Shown: positions 52,694 to 62,101, counted from the first letter of the stretch. The stretch is 64,000 nucleotides of DNA from Competibacter_A sp002352125 (GCA_035441325.1 DAOROA010000019.1:11232-75231), one strand, 5' to 3'. Made by a program: numbers and translations. The notes: a model not told the origin generated them from the sequence alone.

Positions 52694-53272
52694 TCAAGGT
52701 TGCGGCCGCAACCGGAACTTGAACCGGATCCGCACCTCGTTCGCGACCGTGTCGGTATCGGCCCAAGGACCATCGCCGACGTTGAAATCCAGCCGTTTTA
52801 TCTCAAACTCACCTTCCGCCACCAATTCGGAGTTGTCGGTCTTCAACATCAGCGGCGACGAAATTTCTCGACTGACGCCTTTGAGCGTCAGCGTGCCATC
52901 GATTTCGTAGCGGCCGTCCCCCAGCGACCGGAACCGTTTGGACTCGAAGGTGGCTTCCGGAAAACCGGCGGCATCGAACCAGCGTTTGCGCTTGACTTCC
53001 GTGGTGAAGTCCGCTGCCGGCAACGCGACGCTGTTCATATCGATCACGATGCGGGCAGTACTCTTTTCGACGGCAGCCGGATCGAGCGCGGCCTCCACCG
53101 CAAACTTTTGAAACTTCCCTTCCGCTGGAACGCCCATCTGCTTGCCGATGAAAAAAATCTCGCTCCGTTCTGGCACCAGCACCTGCCCGGCCCAAGCTCC
53201 CGATGCGGCCGGCCCCAAAACGAGCACCGCAACGATCACCCACCATCTACCCCACCACCTACGTTTTGTCAT
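52694..53272 (-). CDS. YceI family exported lipid-binding-like protein (2)
   Basis: 192 residues from MTKRRWWGRWWVI at 53272; the longer frame upstream overlaps the cytochrome gene. A signal peptide ends SGAWA. The body is a YceI lipocalin-like barrel: SEIFFIGKQMGVPAEGKF, AADFTTEVKRKRWFDA, and FPEATFESKRF as the usual signature. YceI proteins bind polyisoprenoids, including quinone-like lipids, in the periplasm. It follows cytochrome b561 after 2 bases and is the last gene of a three-gene operon. Confidence 0.88.
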   Translation of the reverse strand: MTKRRWWGRWWVIVAVLVLGPAASGAWAGQVLVPERSEIFFIGKQMGVPAEGKFQKFAVEAALDPAAVEKSTARIVIDMNSVALPAADFTTEVKRKRWFDAAGFPEATFESKRFRSLGDGRYEIDGTLTLKGVSREISSPLMLKTDNSELVAEGEFEIKRLDFNVGDGPWADTDTVANEVRIRFKFRLRPQP

Positions 53273-53274
53273 CG

Positions 53275-53832
53275 CTATTTCTCCCGGCGACCGAGCAGCG
53301 GCAACATGCGCACCAGCACGTCGTCGCGTTCGATGAAATGATGTTTGAGGGCCGCACCGGCATGGGCCGCCACGACACCCAGCAGCGCGTAGTTCAGCCA
53401 CGCGTGCAAGGCTCTGAGCCAATCCGCCAGCCGTTCGTCGGCGCCGATCAAATCCGGCAGCGGCAAAATCCCCAGGTAGACCACCGAAATCCCTTTGGCG
53501 GAGCTGAACAGCCAACCGCTGAGCGGAATGGCGAACATCAGCCCATAAAGCAGAACGTGGACGGCGTGCGCCGCCCATTGCTGCCAGATCGGCATGGTCG
53601 CGGGCAGCGGCGGCGCGGCATGGGTCGAGCGCCACGCTAACCGCAGGGCGGCCAGCCCGAGCACGGTGACACCCAGCCATTTGTGCCAGGCAATCCAGCG
53701 TAACTTCTGGGGGCTGAACTCCATGCCCGATAGCGTCCAGCCCAAACCGAATGCGGCCACGATCAGCACCGTCATCAGCCAGTGCAGCCCTATCGCCACG
53801 CCGCTATAACGCGTTGCGGTCACTTTTTCCAC
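53275..53832 (-). CDS. Cytochrome b561 family membrane protein
   Basis: 185 residues with four membrane helices and candidate heme histidines at the usual places: GLHWLMT in helix 1, WIAWHKWLG in helix 2, ALHAWLN in the third region and VVAAHAGAALKHHFI in helix 4. Bacterial b561 proteins move electrons between quinol and acceptors. It lies between two yceI genes, as in the E. coli yceJ-yceI pair, suggesting that the YceI proteins carry its lipid cofactor or quinone (inference). Confidence 0.9.
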   Translation of the reverse strand: MEKVTATRYSGVAIGLHWLMTVLIVAAFGLGWTLSGMEFSPQKLRWIAWHKWLGVTVLGLAALRLAWRSTHAAPPLPATMPIWQQWAAHAVHVLLYGLMFAIPLSGWLFSSAKGISVVYLGILPLPDLIGADERLADWLRALHAWLNYALLGVVAAHAGAALKHHFIERDDVLVRMLPLLGRREK

Positions 53833-53883
53833 GTCGTTCTCGCCCCCAAGATTCTGTCCGGACTTCGCTTGGCTCTATCCGGA

Positions 53884-54489
53884 TTACGATCCTGACTCGC
53901 TCTTGGCTTCCCGCGCCGCTTCAACCTGGATCGACAGCTTGATTTCGTCGCCGATAGCGCCCGCATAAGTCGTGATGCCAAAATCGCTGCGCTTGATGGT
54001 CGTCGTGGCATCGCCTCCGCAATAGTGCTTCTTGTAGATCGGATGTTCGCCGCATTTAAATTGGCTAAAGGTCAGCGTGACCGGCTTGGTGACGCCATGC
54101 AAGGTGAGCTGTCCGTCGGCTTTGACCAATTTGTCGCCAACGAAACTCAGCTTATCCGACTCGAAGGTCAGGCTTGGATAGTTGGCGGCATCCAGAAAAT
54201 CCTCGCCCCGCAAATGCTCGTCGCGCTTGGCATCGGCGGTATCCAGGCTGCTCGCGTCGATGACGATTTTGGCGGTACCTCGTTTGGCGGCGAAATCCAG
54301 TGTCGCCGTGCCCGTCGCCTTGCGGAACAGGCCGCGCGTGGTGGACCAACCGAGATGGTTGACTTCGAAGAATGGATAAGTGTGCGCACTGTCGATCACG
54401 AATTGTTCTGGCGCGGCCTGGGCGGTTGGAACGAACGATGCGCCTAGCAAAGCACCGATCAGGGCGGCATGAATCATCGGCTTTCTCAT
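53884..54489 (-). CDS. YceI family exported lipid-binding-like protein (1)
   Basis: 201 residues from the ATG at 54489, with GAGGA upstream. The signal peptide ends PTAQA. The YceI barrel shows FVIDSAHTYPFFEVNHLG at the start, AKRDEHLRGEDFLDA and YPSLTFESDKL in the middle, and DFGITTYAGAIGDEIKL at the end, all diagnostic and closer to E. coli YceI than the second copy. It is the first gene of the operon and is divergent from a LysR regulator, with 118 bases between their starts. Confidence 0.92.
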   Translation of the reverse strand: MRKPMIHAALIGALLGASFVPTAQAAPEQFVIDSAHTYPFFEVNHLGWSTTRGLFRKATGTATLDFAAKRGTAKIVIDASSLDTADAKRDEHLRGEDFLDAANYPSLTFESDKLSFVGDKLVKADGQLTLHGVTKPVTLTFSQFKCGEHPIYKKHYCGGDATTTIKRSDFGITTYAGAIGDEIKLSIQVEAAREAKSESGS

Positions 54490-54607
54490 GTAGGTATTCC
54501 TCGCTGAAATTGATTGATTGCTTGAAATCGACGTAAATAGGTTATACCTTGCAAAAAAGCACATGAATACCTAATTCTGCAATCTACAATCTGCAAAAAT
54601 ACACATC

Positions 54608-55510
54608 ATGGAATGGGACGATTACCGCTATTTCTTGGCCGTCGAACAGGCCGGTTCAGCGTTGGGCGCCGCTAGACGGCTGGGCGTGAACCACACCACC
54701 GTACTGCGACGGATCGCCAGCCTGGAAAAACGCTTGGGGGTTCGACTGTTCGAGCGGCTGCGCACCGGCTACACGCCGACCGCCGCTGGCGAGGAATTGC
54801 GCGAAGTGGCCCGGCGGGTGGAGCAAGTGCTATCGGATACCGAACACCGGCTTGCGGGGAAAGATTTGCAGTTGTCGGGGATCGTTCGGATCACGACGAC
54901 CGACACGCTGTTTCGGGGCCTGCTGTCGCCGCATCTGCTGGCGTTCCGGCAACAGCATCCGCTGATCCAGTTGCAGGTAGTCGGCACCAACCAGCTCGCT
55001 AACCTGACCCGCCGCGAAGCCGACGTGGCTGTTCGCGCCACTAACCAACCCCCGGACAATATGCTGGGCCGCAAGATCGGCATCGCCCGCTCGGCGGTGT
55101 ACGGCGCTCGGGCGTATCTGGACCAGCGAGGCTACGACCTATCCTTCGACCAGCACGATTGGATCGGCCTGGACGAAACGCTGGCTCACCTGCCCGAATA
55201 CCCCTGGCTCGAACGGCACGCGCGCCCCGAGCGCATCGTGCTGCGGCTCAACAACCTGCTGCACAAAATAGAGCTGGTCAAGGACGGTCACGGCATCGCA
55301 CCGCTACTGTGTTTTCTGGCCGAACGAGAACCAACGCTGATCCGCCTGACCGAACCGAACCCGCAATTCGATACCGACATCTGGCTGCTCAGCCACCCGG
55401 ATTTGCGCCAAGTAGCGCGCATTCGGGTCTTCAACGACTTTATCGTCAGCCACGCCAAAGCCGACTCTTTGTTGCAAGGAAAGCTATCGAAGCCTCTCCA
55501 TCGCGGATGA
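54608..55510 (+). CDS. LysR family transcriptional regulator
   Basis: 300 residues. The N-terminal winged helix-turn-helix is clear: WDDYRYFLAVEQAGSALGAA, shortened here to RYFLAVEQAGSALGAA, then LGVNHTTVLRRIASLEKRLG. A C-terminal periplasmic-binding-like effector domain follows (GIVRITTTDTLFRGLL, then READVAVRATNQPP). It is divergent from the yceI-b561-yceI operon and likely controls it through the 118-base gap, as is usual for LysR proteins. Effector unknown. Confidence 0.93.
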   Translation: MEWDDYRYFLAVEQAGSALGAARRLGVNHTTVLRRIASLEKRLGVRLFERLRTGYTPTAAGEELREVARRVEQVLSDTEHRLAGKDLQLSGIVRITTTDTLFRGLLSPHLLAFRQQHPLIQLQVVGTNQLANLTRREADVAVRATNQPPDNMLGRKIGIARSAVYGARAYLDQRGYDLSFDQHDWIGLDETLAHLPEYPWLERHARPERIVLRLNNLLHKIELVKDGHGIAPLLCFLAEREPTLIRLTEPNPQFDTDIWLLSHPDLRQVARIRVFNDFIVSHAKADSLLQGKLSKPLHRG

Positions 55511-55537
55511 GGCCAAGTTTGCGGGATGTCCGGCGAC

Positions 55538-55568
55538 AAAAAAAACGAGCCCGGTCGAGGCCGGGCTC
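55538..55568 (-). terminator. Intrinsic terminator
   Basis: A perfect eight-pair stem, GAGCCCGG (55547-55554) and CCGGGCTC (55561-55568), with a six-base loop. On the plus strand a run of eight A precedes it, which is a T-run on the minus strand, so it best terminates transcription arriving from the small minus-strand gene at 55681. It may also block read-through from the LysR gene. Confidence 0.75.
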
Positions 55569-55680
55569 TGTGCGCGACAGTTAGGTTAGCTACAACATCC
55601 TTTTATGTTTTATAGATACTCAAGCTAATTTCTGTTTGCAGCAAAGCACCACCTGAACTCGTCTTTTCGAATCTACCTGT

Positions 55681-55884
55681 TCAAGCTGCGGGAAGCGATG
55701 GCGCTCTCGAAAAGAGACTGTCTTCGATATGTCGCCATGCTTTTGGAAAGCAGGTCGACATTACAGCACCGGCCGGAAGCAAGACCAACCCGGCTCCGAT
55801 CAGCGCGACGATCCAGAAACCCGCAAACGGGGATAGCGCCAACACCAGGATTGCAAACACTGCGATTTTGGTGATGTCTTTCAT
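55681..55884 (-). CDS. Small membrane protein of unknown function
   Basis: 67 residues. After a short KDITK start there are two hydrophobic segments (about residues 7-22 and 24-45), then a soluble tail. No clear ribosome site is visible, and I do not recognise a family. The strong terminator about 110 bases downstream on the same strand supports a real transcript here. Confidence 0.5.
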   Translation of the reverse strand: MKDITKIAVFAILVLALSPFAGFWIVALIGAGLVLLPAGAVMSTCFPKAWRHIEDSLFSRAPSLPAA

Positions 55885-56311
55885 GGTTTCAACGCGGTGG
55901 AAACCCCGCCTCTCGGGGCGAAGACCACTCGCGCCCTCTAACTGTTATAGTGTTAAAAGCTCAATGTTCGGGCAATTCGCACTCGGCAAGCATGCAGCCT
56001 GTCCGGAACCGGTCCAAACAGGCTGCCACGTCTTCGAAAGCGCCTTCCCGCCCGAGGTTTACGCTTCGAATGCTCCATAAATTGAGCATCTTGCCCTCGC
56101 ACTCAAAGAGTTTTGCCCGCCTCGATAAAACATGAGGCAACAAACAAATCTCCCTAGTGCTACCACATTGGTATATAGTCTATCAGAAGCGATGTTGCGG
56201 CGCAATATTTTTTTGATGCGATCATCGCAATCAAGACCGAACGCTATCGCCAACAAAGCGACAGCGCCGAACTAACGGTTGGGGAAAGACGCGGGAAGAT
56301 AAAAACGAGAA
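55885..56311. other. Intergenic stretch, nothing recognised
   Basis: About 427 bases between the small membrane gene and the end of the hydrogenase operon. The middle is AT-rich. Short frames on both strands have no recognisable product. No tRNA-like or terminator-like structure was found by eye. It would hold the promoter of the small membrane protein. Confidence 0.5.
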
Positions 56312-56857
56312 CTACCCTAGAACCCGCTTCTCTCCTTGCGGAAAAGAAGCTGGAGGCGAGAGAGAAAAGGTTGGAGATCCGGCTGCGGCTGCGAGGATCA
56401 AGCCCAGCCCGCGCAGTTCCGTCGCCAGATACTCGACAGCCCGTCCGACTACGGCGGCGACGCCGGGCGACAAATCGATACCCAATTCCAGATCGAGCGG
56501 GACGACGCCGATGAGCGTGACGGTACGCGGCGCCTCACCGGTGAGGATCAGCGTTGCCAGCACATCCGCCAGTCCGACTTGGTGCGGGGAAAAACGGGTT
56601 TGGAACAAAGCCGGCACCTCGGCATCCGCAAGTCTGATCACCGATGCCGGCGGCGCATCGGTCTGCACGGCATCGCAAATCAGCAGATGATCGCAACCGG
56701 CGATAGTGTTCAGCAATTCCATGCCGGCGGTGCCGCCATCGACCACCTCGACGTCCGTCGGCAGGATATAGCGCTCGGCCAGCGCCTCGACCACCCGCAC
56801 CCCAACCCCCTCGTCGCGGAGCAGGATATTGCCGAGGCCCAGCACCACCACCTTCAT
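56312..56857 (-). CDS. hybD: Hydrogenase maturation endopeptidase
   Basis: 181 residues. The N-terminus VVLGLGNILLRDEGVG is the HyaD/HybD/HupD signature, whose Glu binds nickel in the immature large subunit; Asp in VVDGGTAGMELL and His in SPHQVGLADVL are the other metal ligands. It removes the C-terminal peptide of the large subunit after nickel insertion. The last 25 residues (AAAGSPTFSLSPP onward) are a non-conserved tail. Its ATG overlaps the stop of the large-subunit gene by four bases. Confidence 0.93.
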   Translation of the reverse strand: MKVVVLGLGNILLRDEGVGVRVVEALAERYILPTDVEVVDGGTAGMELLNTIAGCDHLLICDAVQTDAPPASVIRLADAEVPALFQTRFSPHQVGLADVLATLILTGEAPRTVTLIGVVPLDLELGIDLSPGVAAVVGRAVEYLATELRGLGLILAAAAGSPTFSLSPPASFPQGEKRVLG

Positions 56858-58563
56858 CCGAGCGCCTTCACCTGGACGATGGGCCGCCGTTTGGCGTCCA
56901 CCAGGTGAATCGCGCAGGCGAGACAGGGATCGAAGGAATGCACGGTCCGCAGCACCTCCAACGGCAATTCCGCGTCGGCGACCGGATTATCGAGCAGGGA
57001 TGCCTCGTAAGGGCCGAGCGCATCGTGGTCGTCGCGCGGGCCGGCATTCCAAGTGCTCGGCACCACTGCCTGATAGTTTTTGATCTTGCCGTTTTCGATC
57101 ACGGTCCAGTGCGACAGCACGCCGCGCGGCGCTTCGTGATAACCGAAACCGCGAATCTCGCCCTTGGGAAACACCGGACGGTTGAAGGTATCGAAATCGC
57201 CCTTGGCGATGTTGTCGATCAGCAGTTGCCATTGGTTTTGCAGCGATTCCAGCAGCACCGCGCAACGCACCGCCCTCGCGGCAATCCGGCCGATGGTCGA
57301 ATGTAAAGCCGCGACCGGAATCTGGCTGCCCGCGACCGCGCCGGCGATTTCCAGCACCCGGTTGAGATGGCGCTTGGTGGGCTCGTGACCGGCGGCGACC
57401 ATGCCCAACACGTTGGCCAGCGGCCCGACCTGAACCCGCTGGTCGTAAAAGGTTGGCGCCTTGACCCAGGAATATTTGCCGTCGTCCTGGAACGCGGTGT
57501 GGTGGGGATCAGTCTGGCCGGCGAAAGGATGGCGGGCCTCATCGCCGCCTTTATATTGATACCAGGCGTGCTTGACGCTTTCCTTGACGCCATCGCGGAA
57601 GAAAGCATCCTGATAGCTGGTGATCGGCTTGAACGTGGCCAAATCGCCTTTGGCGATATAGCCGCCGGGCAGTTCGAAGCGGGTACCCTTGGTATCCAGC
57701 GGCAGATCGGGCACCGACAAATAATCGGTGACGCCCGCCCCGTACTTCGTCCAGTCCGCGTATAGCGCGCCGACAGCGGCCACGTCCGGAATCATCGCCT
57801 TGTTGACGAATTCGCCCAGTTTGTCGATCTCCGCCTTGATGGCGAACAGCCGCTCCAGAGTCAGGGTGGACTGGCTATCCGGGTTGATCGGATTGGCTAC
57901 CCCGCCAACGGCAAGGTTTTGGATGTGCGGCGTTTTCGAGCCGAGAATGGCGACGATCCGGTTGGCGATCCGCTGATATTCCAGCGCCTGCAAATAATGG
58001 GTCGCGGCCAATAGATTCACTTCCGGCGGCAGTTTCATGGCCGGATGGCCCCAATAGCCACTGGCGAATACGCCCAGTTGGCCGGTGCCGACAAATTGCT
58101 TGAGTTTCTCCTGCGTCTGCTTGATTTCCACCACTCCATTGCGCCGGTAATCGGACAGGGTCGCGCCCAGCTTGGCCGCTCCCGCCGGATCGGCCGACAG
58201 CGCGGAGACGATATCGACCCAATCCAGCGCCGCCAGTTGGTAGAAATGCACGATGTGATCGTGGATGCCGTGCGCGGCGACGATCATGTTGCGGATGTAC
58301 TGGGCGTTGAGCGGCACTTCCAGATTCAAGGCGTTCTCGACCGCCCGCACCGAGACGATAGCGTGGACCGTGGTGCAAACGCCGCAGATGCGTTGGGCAA
58401 AGATCCAGGCATCGCGCGGATCGCGATCCTTGAGAATGATCTCGATGCCGCGCCACATCTGCCCGGACGCCCAGGCGTTAGTCACCTTGCCGTTGTTGAC
58501 CTCGCAGTCGATGCGCAAATGGCCCTCGATGCGGGTGATGGGATCGATGGTGATGCGAGTCAC
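56854..58563 (-). CDS. hybC: [NiFe] hydrogenase large subunit
   Basis: 569 residues from a GTG at 58563 with GGGAGG upstream. Nickel is bound by two CxxC motifs: RICGVC (Cys60, Cys63) and DPCLAC (Cys547, Cys550). After the His of CLACAIH, 16 residues remain, the peptide removed by HybD. Overall similarity is to E. coli HybC (Hyd-2, group 1 membrane-bound uptake enzyme). It oxidises H2 in the periplasm, exported with the small subunit. Starts four bases inside the end of hybB. The accessory genes hybE, F and G are not here. Confidence 0.95.
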   Translation of the reverse strand: MTRITIDPITRIEGHLRIDCEVNNGKVTNAWASGQMWRGIEIILKDRDPRDAWIFAQRICGVCTTVHAIVSVRAVENALNLEVPLNAQYIRNMIVAAHGIHDHIVHFYQLAALDWVDIVSALSADPAGAAKLGATLSDYRRNGVVEIKQTQEKLKQFVGTGQLGVFASGYWGHPAMKLPPEVNLLAATHYLQALEYQRIANRIVAILGSKTPHIQNLAVGGVANPINPDSQSTLTLERLFAIKAEIDKLGEFVNKAMIPDVAAVGALYADWTKYGAGVTDYLSVPDLPLDTKGTRFELPGGYIAKGDLATFKPITSYQDAFFRDGVKESVKHAWYQYKGGDEARHPFAGQTDPHHTAFQDDGKYSWVKAPTFYDQRVQVGPLANVLGMVAAGHEPTKRHLNRVLEIAGAVAGSQIPVAALHSTIGRIAARAVRCAVLLESLQNQWQLLIDNIAKGDFDTFNRPVFPKGEIRGFGYHEAPRGVLSHWTVIENGKIKNYQAVVPSTWNAGPRDDHDALGPYEASLLDNPVADAELPLEVLRTVHSFDPCLACAIHLVDAKRRPIVQVKALG

Positions 58564-59741
58564 GACGGCCTCCCTCGGGATTCGGCGACGTTGCCAGACA
58601 ACACCGGCAAGGTCTTGATAAACAATAGATATAGCATGATTTCCAAGCAGACGATGCCAATGGTGATCATCAGCTCCGGAGCGGAGGGGAAGTAGGTCCA
58701 GCCGTTGCCGGGCCGTACCGCCATCAGATAGGAGTCGAGCCGGTACAGCGAACCGGCGGCGAGCAGGCAAACCGCCCCGACAAACTGCCAGCGTTGGCTG
58801 GCGCGACGGCGCGAGAGGAGCACGATGATCGGGACGAGGAACAGCGCGGTTTCGGTCAGGAACAGGTTGCCGTCCCAATCGCCGGCGAAAGCCAGCTCCA
58901 GGTAGCCGCGATCAACCAAATCGCCCCAGCGTAACGCCAGATAACCGATCAGTAAGCCGGCGGCGACTCGCGATAGTTTCGCGAACAGCGCCACCTCGGA
59001 CGGAGTCTTGAAGGCCCGGTTCACGAGCGTGGCTTCCAGCATCACCACGCCGTAACCCATCGCCAGCGCCGAGGTCAGGTACAGCAGCGGCAACCATGTC
59101 GTGTACCACAGCGGCGATAGCTTGGACCCCATAATCAGCAGCACCGAACCCAGCGAGGACTGGTGCATGGTCGGCAGCAACACCCCGACCGCCACCAGCA
59201 CGTACATATACCGCTTCAGGAAAGCCTGCAATTTGTCCAAGCCAAACCGCTGCTTGAACGCGGGCGGCATCCGTTCCAGGAAGACCGGCCAGAACTCTAG
59301 CCACAGGACGGTGATATAGGCCATGACGCACAGCGCCACCTCGAAGATCACCGAGTTCGGCTGGCCGTACCAGGGCAGCAACAGGTTGAAAGCGTTCCAG
59401 TAGCGACCCAGGTCGATCATGACCGCCAGACCGCCCAAGGTGTAGCCGAACACGCCGCCGAGCAGGGCGGGCCGCATCAGCGGGTGATAGACATTGCGGT
59501 TGAAGATATAAACCAGCAAGGCTATGGCGAAACCGCCGCAGCCGAAGGCCGTGCCGATCACCACATCCAGCACCACCCAAGTACCGATGGGATAGCCGTT
59601 GCTCATGTTGGAGACATCGCCCATCCCAAACAGAAAACGGCGCAAAATGAAGTAGGCCGCGATCAACACGAACAGGCCGAGCACCAAAAACGGCTTGGTG
59701 ACGACCTTGCGGCCGAGCGGTTGATGGGTGATCGCCGTCAT
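58560..59741 (-). CDS. hybB: Hydrogenase membrane subunit HybB, NrfD family
   Basis: 393 residues with about ten hydrophobic spans and no heme-ligand pattern, as in the NrfD/PsrC family. The start MTAITHQPLGRKVVTKPF and the central NVYHPLMRPALLGGVFGYTLGG, shortened to NVYHPLMRPALLGG, resemble E. coli HybB. It passes electrons from HybA to menaquinone and may couple this to proton movement. It overlaps the hybA stop and the hybC start by four bases each, so the whole block is translationally coupled. Confidence 0.93.
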   Translation of the reverse strand: MTAITHQPLGRKVVTKPFLVLGLFVLIAAYFILRRFLFGMGDVSNMSNGYPIGTWVVLDVVIGTAFGCGGFAIALLVYIFNRNVYHPLMRPALLGGVFGYTLGGLAVMIDLGRYWNAFNLLLPWYGQPNSVIFEVALCVMAYITVLWLEFWPVFLERMPPAFKQRFGLDKLQAFLKRYMYVLVAVGVLLPTMHQSSLGSVLLIMGSKLSPLWYTTWLPLLYLTSALAMGYGVVMLEATLVNRAFKTPSEVALFAKLSRVAAGLLIGYLALRWGDLVDRGYLELAFAGDWDGNLFLTETALFLVPIIVLLSRRRASQRWQFVGAVCLLAAGSLYRLDSYLMAVRPGNGWTYFPSAPELMITIGIVCLEIMLYLLFIKTLPVLSGNVAESRGRPS

Positions 59742-60847
59742 GATGGCCGTTCCTCGTCGCCCGGTTTGGAATTACCGGATTCCTCTTCGTGCTGCCTGGC
59801 GCTGCGCCGGGCCAGAAATACTAGTCCGCTAAATAGCGCCAGCGGCGCGATCATGCCTTTGTACAGAGTGTGCTGCATTCCCTCCGACACGGCCGCGAAC
59901 GAGTGATCCGGCAGTTTCGGCAAACCCAGCTTTTCGTGGGGTACGCCGGTCAGATAGCGAACTTGAGTTCCGCCTGCTTCCTTTTCGCCGTAGATGTGCG
60001 GCTGATAGTGGCCGACCGGCGCCACCTGCCCGGCTCGATCACCGCCCAGCAGACCGCGCGGAAATTCGTACATCTCGCCGGGTTTGCGCGCCAATCGCCG
60101 CTCCGCCTCGGCCTGCAACTCATCGACCCAGCCGAACAGGGAAGCGCCGGTCGGGCACACGTTGCAACAAGCCGGTATCTGGCTTTGCCTCCACAAGGAT
60201 GTGGCCGATGTCCCCTCTTCCACCGCGACCGCCGCGCTGTCACGGCCGGAAAGCAGCAGATTTTCCTTGAGCAGGTGATTGCAAAGCTGGCATTTGGCGA
60301 TCCGGCCGAACGGCTCGTCGAATTGGTATTGCGGGACGTTGAACGGGCAGCCGTAGACGCAGTAACGACAGCCGATGCAAGCGTCTGGATTGTGGGTCAC
60401 GATCCCGGTCACCGGATCTTTCTGCATCGCGCTGACCGGGCAAACCGAGATGCAGGATGGATCGACGCAATGCAAACAATGGCGCTTAACGAAAGCGTAA
60501 CCGTCGATCTCGCGATCCTTCTCGGCCATGGTACCGTTCTGGTAGACCCGAATCACGTTCAAGGTTTTGCCGGAAATATCCTCCGCCGTATCCCAAGTGC
60601 CCTCGTTCCATCGGGCGAGGTGTTGCGGCTGCTCGACCGGCTTGCCGTTGGCGGCTTTGCAGGCGGTGACACAAGCCTTGCAGCCGATGCATTGAGTGGA
60701 GTCATACAGCATCCCGATGGCCTTGGGCGGCAACTGCTTCGGCTCGCGCGGCGCGAACGGCGCGGCGGCTTCCGCTACGGGCGCGGCGGCGGCGGTCGCG
60801 ATCGCACCGGCAGCGTCCCGCAAAAATTGTCTGCGGCTGATGTCCAT
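59738..60847 (-). CDS. hybA: Hydrogenase iron-sulfur subunit HybA
   Basis: 369 residues from the ATG at 60847; upstream in-frame extension overlaps hybO. A Tat signal SRRQFLRDAAGAIA opens the protein. Four ferredoxin-type clusters follow: CIGCKACVTAC, CLHCVDPSCISVCP, CIGCRYCVYGCPF and CQLC with a later CNVCPTG. A C-terminal membrane helix (MIAPLALFSGLVFLA) anchors it. It carries electrons from HybO to HybB, as in E. coli Hyd-2. It starts 10 bases after hybO ends. Confidence 0.94.
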   Translation of the reverse strand: MDISRRQFLRDAAGAIATAAAAPVAEAAAPFAPREPKQLPPKAIGMLYDSTQCIGCKACVTACKAANGKPVEQPQHLARWNEGTWDTAEDISGKTLNVIRVYQNGTMAEKDREIDGYAFVKRHCLHCVDPSCISVCPVSAMQKDPVTGIVTHNPDACIGCRYCVYGCPFNVPQYQFDEPFGRIAKCQLCNHLLKENLLLSGRDSAAVAVEEGTSATSLWRQSQIPACCNVCPTGASLFGWVDELQAEAERRLARKPGEMYEFPRGLLGGDRAGQVAPVGHYQPHIYGEKEAGGTQVRYLTGVPHEKLGLPKLPDHSFAAVSEGMQHTLYKGMIAPLALFSGLVFLARRSARQHEEESGNSKPGDEERPS

Positions 60848-60857
60848 GACACACCTC

Positions 60858-62024
60858 TCACCGATCATTGTCGTGCCGGTCGGCGCTGGAATCGGATCCA
60901 CCATCCATGTGGCGCAAGGCCATCGCGCCCGCACCCACCGCCAATCCGGCGACGCCGGCGACCACTGCGGCAGCGGCCGGGCTGACACGTTCGCCCTTCG
61001 GCGCATTTACCGCCGGGAAAGCGGTCGGCGGCGCATAGGTTTGGACCTCGGCGAGCGCGTGGATCGGCTTGGTGAAACCGACGCCTTGCTCGGTGCAGCC
61101 GAAACAGGGATGACCGATGCCGACCGGCCAGTTTCCTTGGCCGACGTCGCCAAAGCCGATGGCCGGGCAATTGGCGTGGGTCTCGGGACCCTTGCATCCG
61201 ATCTTGTAAAGACAAAAGCCCTGGCGGTGGCCGTAATCGCCGAACTCCAGGGCAAAGCGGCCAGCGTCGAAGTGCGGACGCCGCTCGCAGTTTTCGTGGA
61301 TGAGCCGGCCGTAGGCGAACTTGGGCCGGTTCTTGCCGTCCAGCGCCGGTGGCTTGCCGAAGGTCAGCAGATAAAGGATGGTGGACAGAAAGTTGTAAGG
61401 ATTAGGTGGGCAACCGGGAATATTGATGACGGTCTTGCCCGGCAACACCTCGTGTACCGGCTTGGCGTGGGTTGGATTGGGATTGCTGGACGGAATACCG
61501 CCCCAGGATGCGCAGGAACCGATACCGATGATCGCCGCCGCGCCCTCCGCCGCCTCTTTGACGGCTTCCAAAATCGTTTTGCCGGCAACCATGCAATAGA
61601 TGCCATCGTCCTTGGTGGGAATCGAGCCGTCTACCACCAGCACGAACTTGCCCCAATTGTCCTTCATCGATTTGGCCTTGTACGCTTCGGCCTGATGGCC
61701 AGCTCCAGAGCAGAGGGCCTCGTGGTAGTCGAGGGAGATCATGTCGAGGATCAAGGCTTCGAGCGTCGGATGGTAAGCGCGGAGCAGCGATTCGGTGCAA
61801 CCGGTGCATTCCTGCGCCGACAGCCAGATGACGGGGGGCCGCGTCGTGGCGGTAGCGGCCTCGGCGATGCGGATACCCATCAGAGCCGACAAGCCCAAAG
61901 TCGCGGCAACGGCGGTGCAGTATTTCAGGAACTGGCGACGGGTGAGGCCGCCTAGCCCTCCTTCGTAGCCGTCGGGATTTTGAATCTCGTAGGATTCGAG
62001 ATCGACATCGCTCAAATGATCCAT
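60858..62024 (-). CDS. hybO: [NiFe] hydrogenase small subunit
   Basis: 388 residues. A 27-residue lead precedes a Tat motif TRRQFLKY (Arg29, Arg30) and hydrophobic stretch ending AEAA. The cluster ligands are in place: SAQECTGCTES, GSCASWGG, NIPGCPPNP, then GFCLYKIGCKGP, NCPAIG and HPCFGCTE. A C-terminal helix (PAAAAVVAGVAGLAVGAGA) anchors it in the membrane. First gene of hybOABCD, the same order as in E. coli hydrogenase 2. An FNR-like box lies about 64 bases upstream of its ATG. Confidence 0.95.
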   Translation of the reverse strand: MDHLSDVDLESYEIQNPDGYEGGLGGLTRRQFLKYCTAVAATLGLSALMGIRIAEAATATTRPPVIWLSAQECTGCTESLLRAYHPTLEALILDMISLDYHEALCSGAGHQAEAYKAKSMKDNWGKFVLVVDGSIPTKDDGIYCMVAGKTILEAVKEAAEGAAAIIGIGSCASWGGIPSSNPNPTHAKPVHEVLPGKTVINIPGCPPNPYNFLSTILYLLTFGKPPALDGKNRPKFAYGRLIHENCERRPHFDAGRFALEFGDYGHRQGFCLYKIGCKGPETHANCPAIGFGDVGQGNWPVGIGHPCFGCTEQGVGFTKPIHALAEVQTYAPPTAFPAVNAPKGERVSPAAAAVVAGVAGLAVGAGAMALRHMDGGSDSSADRHDNDR

Positions 62025-62087
62025 GATTCCGCGCCCCCTTTTACCGAACCAAACATTAAAAAATTAGCGGGGCGTCAGTCGGCTACT

Positions 62088-62101
62088 TTGATGATCGTCA
62101 A
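62088..62101 (-). promoter_or_regulatory. FNR-like binding site upstream of hybO
   Basis: TTGATGATCGTCAA differs from the FNR consensus TTGAT-N4-ATCAA at a single base. Its centre is 70 bases before the hybO ATG. A site centred at -41.5 would put the start of transcription near 62053, and a TAATTT sequence lies at the expected -10 place (62066-62061). This fits a class II FNR-activated promoter. The upstream gene encodes an FNR-like protein. Confidence 0.55.

Noticed and set aside
53273..53680. An extended YceI frame covering cytochrome b561
   Set aside because: The extension is the +1 shadow of the b561 gene. The signal peptide begins at 53272.
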